Source of the DNA: Plutella xylostella
Lineage: Eukaryota > Arthropoda > Insecta > Lepidoptera > Plutellidae
DNA: 64,000 nucleotides
Direction: 5' to 3'
Assembly: GCF_932276165.1 (NCBI RefSeq)
Contig: NC_064008.1
Coordinates: 2,547,001-2,611,000 of the forward strand
The notes below the pieces were generated by a model. That model did no database searches and was not told the DNA's origin. It saw only the letters and a program-made list of their open reading frames with translations. The position numbers and the translations under genes are program-made. Every line of letters starts with the position of its first letter. The stretch's first letter is position 1. Positions 35,590-45,905 of the stretch are shown piece by piece.

Positions 35590-36846
35590 TGTCAGTGCTA
35601 ACAAGAGCCTCTTCGTTTCGTTGTGCTGTTTTTGGTGCTGAGTGTTTGTAAAAAGTTACTAGCTTTTGGTTTTGTTTTGGTGCTTGTGTACAATAGAATT
35701 ACAGGTAAGTCAATACAAAACTTAATAGATAATATCCAATTTTTACATAGCATTGATAAGATCTTTGTAATTTCCCCCGGTTTAATTTTTGAGAAATGCC
35801 ACATCAGTTTCGGCTATTGTGGTTATAAACAGTCATTCCCTTTCTTATATGACTGTCTCTGAATATGTAGGACTTGAGATATGTGTAGGAATTTGTTTAC
35901 CTACGTTGTAAATGCTCCATCAATTCTGACTGTCCCTTTTAATTCCGTGCCTTATCATTAGCAAGCAATTTGTTCACCAACTATAAATACAGGCTACTCC
36001 CACTATTGTACCCATAGGTAGAAATACATTATAACAATAACATGCAATGATAAAAGATAGATAAATTATTTTTCATTATTACTTGCCTTATCTGGTAACC
36101 TGTATGATATATTTTGTTGATTATGTTTCTACCATTTCTTTTGGGATAGGTGTTGGTTTGTTTTATTTAACATGCTCTCGGTTTTATTTTCTAGTAACTG
36201 TTAAAATAAAACTTAGAGCTAAAAAGTTTTCTGGTAGTGATTCTAGGATTTTTAAAAAGTTGCCTATCCAGGTTGTCTGTTGATCAAAATCCATTTAGTA
36301 GTTTTGTCGTCACATTCGCTGGGTACTTCGACATGTCGATGTTGCATCGTCATCTTCACCCAGGTGATCTGTTGGCAAGAAACGATACATTAATAAATAG
36401 GCGTGCCAAATAAATAACATTGCTGTGTGAACTAAAAACTATAAAAGTTTCAGTTTTCTCGCAAACAAAGTGGCGCCTCTAGCGGAAACTATCATGAAAC
36501 TTTTGACAGATAATCTATGCAGGTGACAGAAGAAAACAAAAAAATTTTCGTTTACGTAAATTGCAAAACCCGTACTAGAGGCCCTGATACAGGATGTGCT
36601 GCACCATGATTTTATTTATTTGGCTTTCCTATGCATTATGCTGGTCTTCAGTTTCAATATCATTTAAATGACTTTATTGTTTTAAAATAATGTATTTCTA
36701 CACTTACCTTCTCATTATAGAGGCATGGCCCGGGGGCAGCGGCGGTATTCCCGAAAAAATAGGAAAGCTGAAATTTAGAAGAAAAAAAATATTAAATAAA
36801 GATATAAGAAGAGATGTAAGAAGGCAAGCTGACAATGGGATGGTAT
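35590..36846 (+). other. Possible exon pair of an unidentified gene
   Basis: About 35590-35704 ends in a good donor (ttacag then gtaagt). At 36721 an acceptor (ctcattatag) opens a segment with one open frame to a donor gtatgt at 36843, containing GGIPEKIGKLKFRRK. No protein family is recognised and no start codon is fixed. Weak evidence, recorded so it can be tested with RNA data. Confidence 0.2.
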
Positions 36847-36930
36847 GTCTGCAAAGCCAATCATAAAGAACCAAATAAACTGCTTATGGGCTTATGGTTA
36901 TATTAAACCGATTGCATGTATCTATATACT

Positions 36931-37560
36931 CTAAGCATGTATCATATTTGTTTTCTCAGCCTCACACTTTAACTCAGGTAAGTTCTGAAGCACATTTACT
37001 GATTCTACACTATGTTTGAATTCAGTTTCATGAAATTGATTATTCAGTAGACTGTGAGGATCTACACCTCTTGACAGACAGTCAGCTGGATTTAATTCAG
37101 TAGGAATATAGTTCCCTTTTTCAGGTACCTGCTCACATTCCCAGAACATATCTATTTTCCTATTTAAAGACTCTGTTGAGACAGCCTCAGATACTGACTT
37201 GCAAAAGTTACTTGGTAGTGATGAACATCCCTCGCTGTTCAATGGTGCAGTGCCAGCAACAATGTAGCCGAACTGAGTGTTGTGTAGAAACAGCTGACCT
37301 GGTATCACTGGCAGTCTCTCACGCAGTAGGATCTGAAACATGATGTCACACCCAAGTAAAATATCTATATTTCTAGGTTCGCTGAAGCATCGGCAAGCTG
37401 AATGTGAGATGGTATGTTGATGTCCTGTACATTGACACGGAAATGAGGCATTGAAGATGTTATGTTGGGGACAATGCATGATAGAACAGTGAGTTTATAA
37501 TCACTGTTGGCTGACTGGATAGCAAATCCAAAGTTTGAAATGTGATGAATTGATGATTAG
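36931..37560 (-). pseudogene. BEL/Pao retrotransposon remnant (protease region joined to RNase H end)
   Basis: The frame contains NIDILLGCDIMFQILL and HNTQFGYIVAGTAP, matching the aspartic-protease-like region of BEL/Pao polyproteins, then FCKSVSEAVSTESLNRKIDM and FWECEQVPEK. It jumps directly to NYIPTELNPADCLSRG, which lies far downstream near the end of RNase H in intact elements. The reverse transcriptase has therefore been deleted. No LTR is seen nearby. Confidence 0.65.
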
Positions 37561-37599
37561 AGATGAGAAAGCGTTTAAACTGAATAATGGTTAATTGAT

Positions 37600-37831
37600 A
37601 AAGGATAATATGAAATATTATAATCATTATATCAAGATTTATAGTCATCAACAAAAACTAGGAAATACCTGGATCCTCCAATCTCCATTGGCCCACAGAC
37701 ATCGGCATGTTTATTACATCCAGGGGTCCACTGCTCCTTGCACCGTTGTGACCAAATGGCAGACGAGACTGCTTTCCTTCACAGAATACAGGCATAATAA
37801 TAAGGCATTAGTTTTCTTCACTTGCTGCCAA
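37600..37831 (-). pseudogene. Copia-type pol fragment
   Basis: On the minus strand, CEGKQSRLPF and GPLDVI are readable in one frame and ADVCGPMEIGGSRYFLVFVD in another. This is the zinc-finger and early integrase part of Copia Pol with a frameshift in between. The I-type LINE inserted at its 5' side. Confidence 0.6.
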
Positions 37832-37953
37832 CTTTTTTTTTTTTTTTTTAATCATTTATTCGCCGGAAACAAGTCCATAGGCATACAAACATACAATAAA
37901 AACAGAAAATAATAAACTAAACTAAAATAATTACAGATAAAAACACAACAACA

Positions 37954-40900
37954 TTAAATTTGTTCAACAGTAGTTGATATAAAATTAAATAAACACTTAT
38001 ACAGTTTTTGGTTTGCTAAAATATCTTGAACGCGGCGGGGTACAGCATTCCGAGGATGACAGGTGTCAGCTGTCATTATCTGTGCAGGCAAATCAGGCAT
38101 TGACATCAAGTTTGAATCAACCGATTCAACCGTTTCTTCCAAGGCATCCGAAGCCGAAGTGTTCGTGATCTCGTTCTCCTCCTCTGTATTTAAAGCTTCT
38201 CGTATATCAGCCACAAGAGCTAGTCTCTGCATGTTAAATTTGGGACATCTCATAACAATATGGGTCAAGTCTGCCCCATCAGCTTCACAGTAAGTGCATT
38301 TGTTATTGTCAGTTATCTTCATGCGATGTAAATGGGCAGGCGTTTGGCAGTGTCCAAATCTCAGGCGATTTATAATGGTTATATATTTTCTCTCATTGGC
38401 ATCCTTATGGTTATGATACCATGGTTTGATTGGGAGTTCTTTTTGGATCTCTGCATACCATCTTCCTTTCATTTTCGAAATATCCTTGTAATATTCATTC
38501 CATAGTCGTCTTTTATCGTTCTTTAAATTCGTGTATAGGTCGGTAAAAGGAATCTTGCATATGTTGCTATGATCTTCATCGTGATTAGAATTGACTGCTT
38601 TGTCAACCACTTCATTGCCTTTGATACCTCTGTGAGACGGTACCCATTTAAAAGTCACACTAATATTCAGATTATATACAATATTTCTAATCTTATACAC
38701 AATATAATTGACCTTATAATTAAAACTGAAATTTTGTAATGACAATAGTACACTTTTAGAGTCAGAAACTATTATTATTTCATTGTATTGTTCAATATTA
38801 TTCAAGTTTTGTACATATATAAGAGTTTGATAAATTGCATATGCTTCTGCTGTATAAATACTACAATTTTGATTCAAGTTAAAACATTTAGTTGTCTTAT
38901 TTTGAGGGTCATAATAACCAGACTTTACAGAATTCAAAGACTTTGACCCATCTGTGTACAAATATAAACTATTAGTTTTATTAGAACAATATTCTTTAAA
39001 ATCTATTTCATCTAGAATAAAACTAGTATCTACATTTAGTTTACATATTAATGCTTCATATTTACATTCATATACTGGCCATAACTGACTCTTGTGCATA
39101 TTTCCAGACAAATCAGTGACAAAACCCATAACCCGGGAGATTAAAGGATATTGACTGTTAAGGATATCCGCTGCCGAAACATAAGGTGTTGTTTGTAAAG
39201 ACGATTGCAGAACCTCAGGTAAACAGATCCTACTACTAACTATATCATTATTTATTGCTAAGACTTTCAAACAGAATTTCTCTGTAGCATATAAACGCCT
39301 TATACATAAAGGTTGTATACAAGTCTCTGCTTCCATATTATTTATAGGAGTTGTACACATAGCACCACTAATAATGCGTAATGCCATATTTTGTATTACA
39401 TCTAATTTTTTCAATAGAACTGGGCTTATGTTCATGTATACAATTGCACTATAATCAAAGTGGCTGCGAACTAAGCTTTTGTATAACATACTTAGGACTT
39501 TAGGGTCTGACCCCCAAAATGTACCAGCTAATGATCTCATAATATTTATACCCCTCATTGCATTTCTACAAATATAATTTATGTGTTTTTCAAATTTTAA
39601 TTTTGTATCAAAAATTACACCTAGAAACTTTTTTTCTTCTGTTTGTGGTAATTGGATATTATTATATTTTATATTTACAGACCTATTGCTACCAAATACT
39701 AAAACTGAACTTTTACTTGAGTTAATACTTAGCTTTAATTCATTTGAGTAATAAGAATTAAGCTTATCTAAAGCTAAATTAATGTTTCTTTGAGCAACCT
39801 GTACATTACTATTTACACAATATATTAAAATATCATCAGCAAACTGTAATATTTTAACATCTTTGGGTAAATGATGGAGAATTTGTGAAGTATATAAATT
39901 GTAGAGTATTGGGGACAAGGAGGCACCTTGCATTAGACCTTTGTATGCGTTTTTTGGGCCATGTAAAATATTATTATACTTAACATATAATGTACGACCA
40001 AACGAAAAGTTAAACAGCCACTTTATTAATTTTCCAGGTAGATTCAACGAATGAAGAACCTTTGCCATTTGATGGAGATTCACATTGTCATAGGCTCCCT
40101 GCACATCAAGGAACACACACACTGCTGTTGACTTAGACAACAAACAGTTCTTCATATCTATCAGGTATGTAGTAAAACTTTCTACTGCACTTTTCCCTTT
40201 CCTAAACCCAAACTGGCATGAAGGAATTATATTCTTATTTTCAACATAATAGTCTAGTCTTATTTTTATCATCTGCTCACATAACTTTCCTATACAAGAG
40301 GCTAAAGAGATAGGTCTGTATGAATTAGGATCATCATCCGGTTTATCTGGTTTCAGTATAGGTATAACACACTGAGTTTTCCATGACTCTGGAATCAGTT
40401 GTTGTGACCATAGTGAGTTAAGAATCTGTAATATACTACTTTTAGCTAATATGTGTAACTTTTGTATCATAATATATGGAAAACTGTCTAATCCTGGAGT
40501 AGTGTTCTTTCTTAAAGCCAATGCTATATTAAATTCCTCATCTGTAAATGGTTGTAACAGAAAAATTGATGTATCATCCTTACTATCTGAATTAAAGATA
40601 TACTCTAGATCTATATTAGTAGCATTATTTGCAGGTTGTGCCAATTTGTCTATGAAATTACCAATCCATTCATCATTCTTAGATATATTTCTATTTGTAT
40701 TTATTCTTTTAAATCTCCGTATATAGTTCCACACTCTAGAAATTGGTGTATATCTATTAAAAGATGTACATAACTTTTTCCAACTTGAGCTTTTAGCTTC
40801 TTTAATAATCATTTTTTTCCTAGCATCTAATCTTTTGTAGTCAATATAATTTTCAATTGTCATATCATTCCTATACTTAGCTAACGCATCTTTTGATTTA

Positions 40901-41838
40901 TTTACAGCTTCAGCACAGTCCTCGCTCCACCACGGCGCGGGAGCCCTACATGTTTTACCAGCATGACATCTATACACAGGTACACACACATTCCTTAAAG
41001 TATTAAGTATTTTACACATTTCATCATATTTTTGTAACGGACTATCTGAATTAGAATTAAAATCTGTAAACAATGCCTCTGATAAGTTATGGTAGCTTTC
41101 CCAGTTTGTTTTATTAAATAAAAATTTCTCAATATCATCATTTACTTGATAGTTTGTAGTAGATACAATAATGTCTGTAAATGTCTGTAGGTGATAGCTA
41201 CCCATAGCATCATCACCCACGCGCCACTCACATAATGGAGCAAGGTCTGGGCTGACACAGGTCACGTCTATAGCTGATGCATTACATCCAGGTCTACCGA
41301 CAGTGGTCGGTGCACCAGTATTTAGTAAACATAAGTTGCACTCATCAAAAAGGTCTAATAATTCCCTACCTCTAGGATTAGTAATTTCACATCCAAAAGT
41401 AATATGATGTGCATTAAAGTCACCAGATACTATACAAGGTTTCGGTAGTTGTTTTACAATGTTTCTTAGTTTATTTATACTAATGAGACTATTGGTGTTT
41501 TTTGTTTTAGGTGGGCAGTATACACACAGGATTGAAAGTGGACCGTTTGCTGTGGACAAAGAAACTGCTATGGATTGAATATCTTGATAAAAACTAGTCT
41601 TCAGATGTTTATATTTAATGGAGTTACGGATTAAAATACCTACACCGCCATGTTCATTTTTAGCATTTTTTCCTATATAATTATAACCAGTTATTGATAA
41701 ATAGGGGTTTGAATCTTTCAGCCAGGTTTCATTGAGAAGACACACATCTATATTATTTTGAATTAATGATGATTTAAGTAAAGCCTTTTTATTATTAACA
41801 CTCTGAATATTATGTTGCATTATTTTTAAAACAGCCAT
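37954..41838 (-). CDS. I-type LINE ORF2: endonuclease, reverse transcriptase, RNase H, 1294 aa
   Basis: Starts MAVLKIMQHNIQSVN. Endonuclease (1-230) shows LLNETWLKD, VSGDFNAHH, SAIDVTCVS and GSYHLQTF. Reverse transcriptase (about 460-740) has YRPISLASC, FLDVQGAYDNV, GLMQGASLSPIL and LQFADDILIYC with the catalytic aspartates. RNase H (about 985-1120) has YTDGSKS, YTAEAYA, VSDSKSV and GNEVVDKA, giving the acidic active site, plus WVPSHRG. A CCHC-like knuckle, CTYCEADGADLTHIVMRC, lies near the C-terminus. The protein is the target-primed reverse transcription enzyme. No stop or frameshift is seen. Confidence 0.93.
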   Translation of the reverse strand: MAVLKIMQHNIQSVNNKKALLKSSLIQNNIDVCLLNETWLKDSNPYLSITGYNYIGKNAKNEHGGVGILIRNSIKYKHLKTSFYQDIQSIAVSLSTANGPLSILCVYCPPKTKNTNSLISINKLRNIVKQLPKPCIVSGDFNAHHITFGCEITNPRGRELLDLFDECNLCLLNTGAPTTVGRPGCNASAIDVTCVSPDLAPLCEWRVGDDAMGSYHLQTFTDIIVSTTNYQVNDDIEKFLFNKTNWESYHNLSEALFTDFNSNSDSPLQKYDEMCKILNTLRNVCVPVYRCHAGKTCRAPAPWWSEDCAEAVNKSKDALAKYRNDMTIENYIDYKRLDARKKMIIKEAKSSSWKKLCTSFNRYTPISRVWNYIRRFKRINTNRNISKNDEWIGNFIDKLAQPANNATNIDLEYIFNSDSKDDTSIFLLQPFTDEEFNIALALRKNTTPGLDSFPYIMIQKLHILAKSSILQILNSLWSQQLIPESWKTQCVIPILKPDKPDDDPNSYRPISLASCIGKLCEQMIKIRLDYYVENKNIIPSCQFGFRKGKSAVESFTTYLIDMKNCLLSKSTAVCVFLDVQGAYDNVNLHQMAKVLHSLNLPGKLIKWLFNFSFGRTLYVKYNNILHGPKNAYKGLMQGASLSPILYNLYTSQILHHLPKDVKILQFADDILIYCVNSNVQVAQRNINLALDKLNSYYSNELKLSINSSKSSVLVFGSNRSVNIKYNNIQLPQTEEKKFLGVIFDTKLKFEKHINYICRNAMRGINIMRSLAGTFWGSDPKVLSMLYKSLVRSHFDYSAIVYMNISPVLLKKLDVIQNMALRIISGAMCTTPINNMEAETCIQPLCIRRLYATEKFCLKVLAINNDIVSSRICLPEVLQSSLQTTPYVSAADILNSQYPLISRVMGFVTDLSGNMHKSQLWPVYECKYEALICKLNVDTSFILDEIDFKEYCSNKTNSLYLYTDGSKSLNSVKSGYYDPQNKTTKCFNLNQNCSIYTAEAYAIYQTLIYVQNLNNIEQYNEIIIVSDSKSVLLSLQNFSFNYKVNYIVYKIRNIVYNLNISVTFKWVPSHRGIKGNEVVDKAVNSNHDEDHSNICKIPFTDLYTNLKNDKRRLWNEYYKDISKMKGRWYAEIQKELPIKPWYHNHKDANERKYITIINRLRFGHCQTPAHLHRMKITDNNKCTYCEADGADLTHIVMRCPKFNMQRLALVADIREALNTEEENEITNTSASDALEETVESVDSNLMSMPDLPAQIMTADTCHPRNAVPRRVQDILANQKLYKCLFNFISTTVEQI

Positions 41839-41891
41839 TATTTGGTAAGATTTTGAATCAATATATCTTTAATGTGTGTGGTTGTGTTGGT

Positions 41892-43004
41892 TTAATTTGA
41901 ATTAGCTAACATAACTAAGGTCATTATTATTTTTTGTAAAAAGATATCATCTTTTACAAGGTAGTCATAGGACAAGGTGTTGGAGTTAGTAGTCGGTGTT
42001 GGAACGGTTGAAACCGGTGTTGTGATAGGGGACTCATGACTATTTTCAACTTTCTTAACTGGGGTAGACTTGGTTTTCAATGCAAATGTCACTGATTTGT
42101 CTGTTTTCGGTTTGGGCAACGCCGGAAAATCTTTGTCTGATACTACTTTTGAATACATCCTAGTCAGGTAATTTGATTCATGCCTTTTACGTTGTTCTAT
42201 TTTAATGGGACAAAACTTAGATATAGCTAGGTGGTCCCCACCACAGTTGCAACACTTCAAGTTATCTGATGTGCACTCCTTGTAGGAATGTGCACCTGAA
42301 CACCTTGAACATACCTCATCATTTCTACATATTTTTGCATTGTGTCTAAACTTCATGCACTTGAAACATTGCATCAGTGGTGGCACATAAGTGTAAACCC
42401 TGTATCTCCACTTGTCCAAAAAAACATACTGTGGGAGGGAAGTGCCTACAAATGTTACACTCACCGTAGTGAGAGGGACTATTTCCTGACCTACTTTCTT
42501 GGTGAACCGTCTCACAGCTATAATTTCAGCATCAGCCATCAGTTTTTCATACAATTCTGCATTGCTCGACTCCTTATCGACAAATCTAATGGTGCCGGTT
42601 CTCTCCACCGACGCCGCTGGTATGTACGCCTTCAAATTGTTCTCCTTAAGACAACTATGGCTTAGGAAGTCATTTGCTGCTACCGCCTGTTTGAAGACTA
42701 CCATAATTTTGTTCGCATTCAATCTACGCTTTTCGACTATGCCCTTTACATTTTTGAAAAATTTTGAGAGATATAAAGGGTTTTTGTTCCCAATTTTCTC
42801 ATTAATTCCTTCAACATAGATCGGGAATTCCTCCTTAGAGCTGTTGTCCGGGTATGACCTCTTATATTCAGGTTTAAAGTAGGGTTTGTACTTATCGTCC
42901 GGTGACGAAGCCGCCGCTGGAAGCTGCTCCTTCATTTTCCGCTTCTTTGTTGTCCGCGGTGTCGCCATACACCCATCGTCATCTCCGCCGCTCTCCGGCT
43001 CCAT
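41892..43004 (-). CDS. I-type LINE ORF1: nucleic-acid-binding protein with CCHC knuckles, 370 aa
   Basis: The first ATG in good position begins MEPESGGDDDG; the frame is open a few codons further upstream but only with a TTG. The middle is an RNA-binding-like region. The C-terminal half has three zinc knuckles in a row (CFKCMKFRHNAKIC, CSRCSGAHSYKEC, CCNCGGDHLAISKFC). It then ends in a Pro/Thr-rich tail. The protein binds element RNA to form the retrotransposition particle. Its stop lies 53 bp before ORF2. Confidence 0.88.
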   Translation of the reverse strand: MEPESGGDDDGCMATPRTTKKRKMKEQLPAAASSPDDKYKPYFKPEYKRSYPDNSSKEEFPIYVEGINEKIGNKNPLYLSKFFKNVKGIVEKRRLNANKIMVVFKQAVAANDFLSHSCLKENNLKAYIPAASVERTGTIRFVDKESSNAELYEKLMADAEIIAVRRFTKKVGQEIVPLTTVSVTFVGTSLPQYVFLDKWRYRVYTYVPPLMQCFKCMKFRHNAKICRNDEVCSRCSGAHSYKECTSDNLKCCNCGGDHLAISKFCPIKIEQRKRHESNYLTRMYSKVVSDKDFPALPKPKTDKSVTFALKTKSTPVKKVENSHESPITTPVSTVPTPTTNSNTLSYDYLVKDDIFLQKIIMTLVMLANSN

Positions 43005-43091
43005 TACGATGAGCCCCAGATAGGTATTTCGTAAGTTTACCAAGTTATTTGAATTTATTTAAAAATTTGTTCAAAAAAGGCGCCCTTCCAG

Positions 43092-43103
43092 TTCCCGCCA
43101 AAA
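43092..43103 (-). promoter_or_regulatory. E2F-like site at the 5' end of the I-type LINE
   Basis: The minus strand reads TTTTGGCGGGAA about 10-20 bases from the element's first base. This matches the E2F consensus (TTTSSCGS). LINEs carry internal promoters, so the place is suitable. A role is only inferred. Confidence 0.35.
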
Positions 43104-43131
43104 AAGGAAGTCCTGCTGCCAACTGATGATC

Positions 43132-43676
43132 CAGTGTTGCCGCAACGGAGTTCTCAAAACGCACATATCCAGCGCTGAAAACGTACATTTAGGGTTAAAA
43201 CCGTACATGAGCTGTTTTTTTACTAACATCACTCAATTTAGCTTTTCCAGCTCTTTCGCACCTGCTCGTCAGCAGAAGTACTATATTTTAATAGATTTTA
43301 GTCGTGAGAAACGTACCTATATTTATTATAGCATTTTAAAAAGTGTTACAATGTCCTAAAACCTTCAGAGTAGGTACCCCGCAGTTTTATGTATGATATA
43401 CTTATACTCATTGTAATCATGTAATAATCATATTGGTTGAGAAAATAATCATACAAGAAAATCAAAATCGTAACTAATTGTGGTTAATAATTTTTTTGCT
43501 GCGATTCCAAAAAAAATACGTAAAATAGTCCATAAACAAAGATTTTACACATGATAATCATGATATTGGAAGTTAAGTTTAAATGGTACATTACATGGAC
43601 CAATTATATACACATTACACATGGGAGGCTAAAATAGTACGTCAAATGTGTAAAATGTACGCTAATGGCAACACTG
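43132..43676. mobile_element. Small non-autonomous hAT, 545 bp, with 8-bp duplication
   Basis: Ends CAGTGTTGCC and GGCAACACTG. Flanked by exact tgatgatc at 43124-43131 and 43677-43684. AT-rich, non-coding interior. Its left duplication touches the right target duplication of the I-type LINE. Confidence 0.88.
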
Positions 43677-43684
43677 TGATGATC

Positions 43685-44189
43685 TGCTTCGCCGCCATCT
43701 TGCCGCTATGATGGCATTTTTATGGCAATCTGTCGGGTGTGCCAACAATTTCTGCCAGTGTCATGTAATGACATTGCATGTGTATTTATTTATATTGTAA
43801 ATATTGATACCCCTGTTCTTGAAAACTTTACGAAATGTTATATTTAAGCTGTGAATTTTATTCTTAGCAGTGCTGCAAACCTTATATTGTTGACTGTGCT
43901 ACTCTCTGCTCAAAAAAGCACTTCCTAGCTCGGTACTATTGTAGTTTACTGCAAGATCTATCAACTTTGTCTTCACTACGTCATAATGTACTCTGTAACT
44001 ACGTCACCCGTAATGGTGATTCCCGAATTTTCTATTACCATTATCATAGGGAAGTATTTTTTGGCAAACCCGCTAGTATTAGGCATCCAATCCACTCGTC
44101 ATCCACTTTAAAACCTGTTCCAGACAATTTCTACGCCGCGCCGTTTCCATTATTAGATTAGCGTCACATAACTAATTCATAATTAATAA
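43685..44189. other. Unassigned DNA between hAT and LINE 3' end
   Basis: No supported gene. An open frame at 43967-44161 has no recognised domain; it may be a decayed part of the LINE whose 3' end follows. Confidence 0.35.
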
Positions 44190-44316
44190 ATAAGGTTGTC
44201 TGGTAGAGATTGCTATAAGCAATAAGGCCGCCTTTTTAATCTGTTTTTATTTTTAAGTTTAATTTTGTATGTTGATCTATTTTGGTGCAAATAAAGAGTA
44301 TTGTATTGTATTGTAT
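44190..44316 (+). mobile_element. LINE 3' UTR end with tattg tail
   Basis: Contains aaggttgtctggtagagatt and ataaggccgcc, then gcaaataaagag and a tattg simple repeat. This is a widespread 3' end of moth non-LTR elements. Coding parts are absent. Confidence 0.6.
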
Positions 44317-44745
44317 AATTCGTCATTGACTCGCTGGTGTCCAGACGAATTGATTTCAGGTTTCGCAATAAAGTTATTCTTCGAGAGAATCCGGAATCGT
44401 CGAACATAGTTCTCGACATCAGAACCATTAGGGCCGATGTAAAATTTTTGCGAAAATCACTTTTTTAAAGATCCTTCTTTCTTTTAGTCTAACACACGTA
44501 TCTCTATCTCTTTTTGTTCAAAACTTCATTTTCCTAAAAGTGGTCGCATATCCACAGTACACTGGAACCATACGGACTTTTTATAATTTCAGACGTTATG
44601 GCTGTACAAATATGAAAATAATGTTATTTTATATACGGTCGGTTGTAAACAACAGTTCAAAAATACCTGCAAATAGTTCGTCCCATATCAATAACGTACC
44701 CTTTTGTCCAACTAAATATTACTTATATGCGGTCAAATTTTCACG

Positions 44746-45180
44746 TCAGACCTTATGGTTCGAAACACATTCAGTTAAGTTCATACAACCCCGAACGGCC
44801 CTCAGAGTCAGGTTCTGCTGTAGCTGGAGCTTCTTGCAGTTGGTCATCGAGCATAGTGCGTACCACGCCGGAGCAGCGTAGGTAATACGGAAACGCATGT
44901 ATGTTTTAAAGATCCTCAGCTTCTTGCGCAGGGGGAGTCGGGAAGCCAACATGGGACAGAGCATAGCCCGTGCGGCCTTCGCCTAGTAGACTGAGTTGAC
45001 CGCTTGCACACTCATGGTGAGCGTGCGCTCGATCGCCACCCCCAGGTACTTGACTGAGACGAAATGACTTCGGAGTTGCAGCTTCTTAGCCAGGTGCGGC
45101 GGACAACATCTCGGTGCCCACGTTGCCCACCACTTTTCCAGCCATTCCGGCAGGTGATCCAGTTTTGATACGGCCAGGTT
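44746..45180 (-). pseudogene. Jockey-superfamily reverse transcriptase fragment (thumb region)
   Basis: Reads in two frames on the minus strand: LDHLPEWLEKW and VKYLGVAIERTLTMS, then LPLRKKLRIFKTYMRFRITY and APAWYALC. These are the conserved parts after the reverse transcriptase active site in Jockey-like elements. Catalytic motifs are missing, and frames change near 44970. Confidence 0.65.
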
Positions 45181-45905
45181 TTCGCCGCCTTCTTGTTTTC
45201 CGAGTTTCGCATTAAAGTCTCCCATCACCACCGTGAAATTAGTAGTGAACTTACGCAGGGCAGACGATACGTCTTCATACGCAAGTTCGACCTCATCATC
45301 GGTGTGCTTAGATGTGGGTGCGTAAACCTGTATGACCTTCATTGAGTATCGTTTAGATATTCTCAGGATGAGGTACGCAACCCGTGTCGACACACTTCCG
45401 ATTTCAACGATGTTGTTGACGAGGGACTTGTTGACGATGAACCCGACACCCCCCTGGGACAGTTGGTCGCCCTCCCGGTGGTACAGCACGTTTCCGGACT
45501 GGAGAATTTCCGTATCCTCTCCCTCTCGTCGGACTTCGGATAACCCTATAATTTCCCATTTTAATTTGTTGATTACCTCTTCCAGCTCCTCTATCTTCAC
45601 GTCTTCCCTCAGTGTCCGTGCGTTATATGTTGCCAGGTGCAAGGGTCGGTTGGGCTGGTAGCCGACTCTCTGCCGGAGATTCTTCGCACCCCCTGCCCCG
45701 CCGTTACCGTAACCGCTACCGGAGTCCGGGATAGCGGGGCTGCCGGAGACTGGGGGCCGGGGCTTTGTTTGTTCCATCATAAGGAGGTGTGTTTGCCATA
45801 ATCACCGCGCTTGGCAGGCGTGTTGGTGATTCTCCTTTTTTACGGCGGGAGATCGCCGCCTCTGCTAGGAGAGGAGGTCGGGTCGATTTACCGCCGCCCG
45901 ACATT
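45180..45905 (-). pseudogene. RTE-type LINE endonuclease fragment
   Basis: The minus strand encodes LATYNARTLRED, GLSEVRREGEDTE, IQVYAPTSKHTDDE and VVMGDFNAKLGKQEGGE, the first two-thirds of an RTE endonuclease. The domain ends abruptly at about 45180, where the reading frame continues into an unrelated Jockey-type sequence. A more upstream piece (MSGGGKSTRPPLL, to 45904) is in another frame, so there is also a frameshift near 45780. Confidence 0.75.

Larger units (their letters stand above)
37833..43113 (-). mobile_element. Full-length I-type non-LTR retrotransposon, 5281 bp, both ORFs open
   Basis: Flanked by the exact 11-bp duplication tgctgccaact (37822-37832 and 43114-43124). The 3' end is a run of T's on the plus strand, meaning a poly(A) tail. 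ORF1 and ORF2 are both uninterrupted and separated by 53 bp. The ORF2 order endonuclease, reverse transcriptase, RNase H, zinc knuckle places it in the I group. Everything expected of a complete, potentially active copy is present. Confidence 0.93.
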
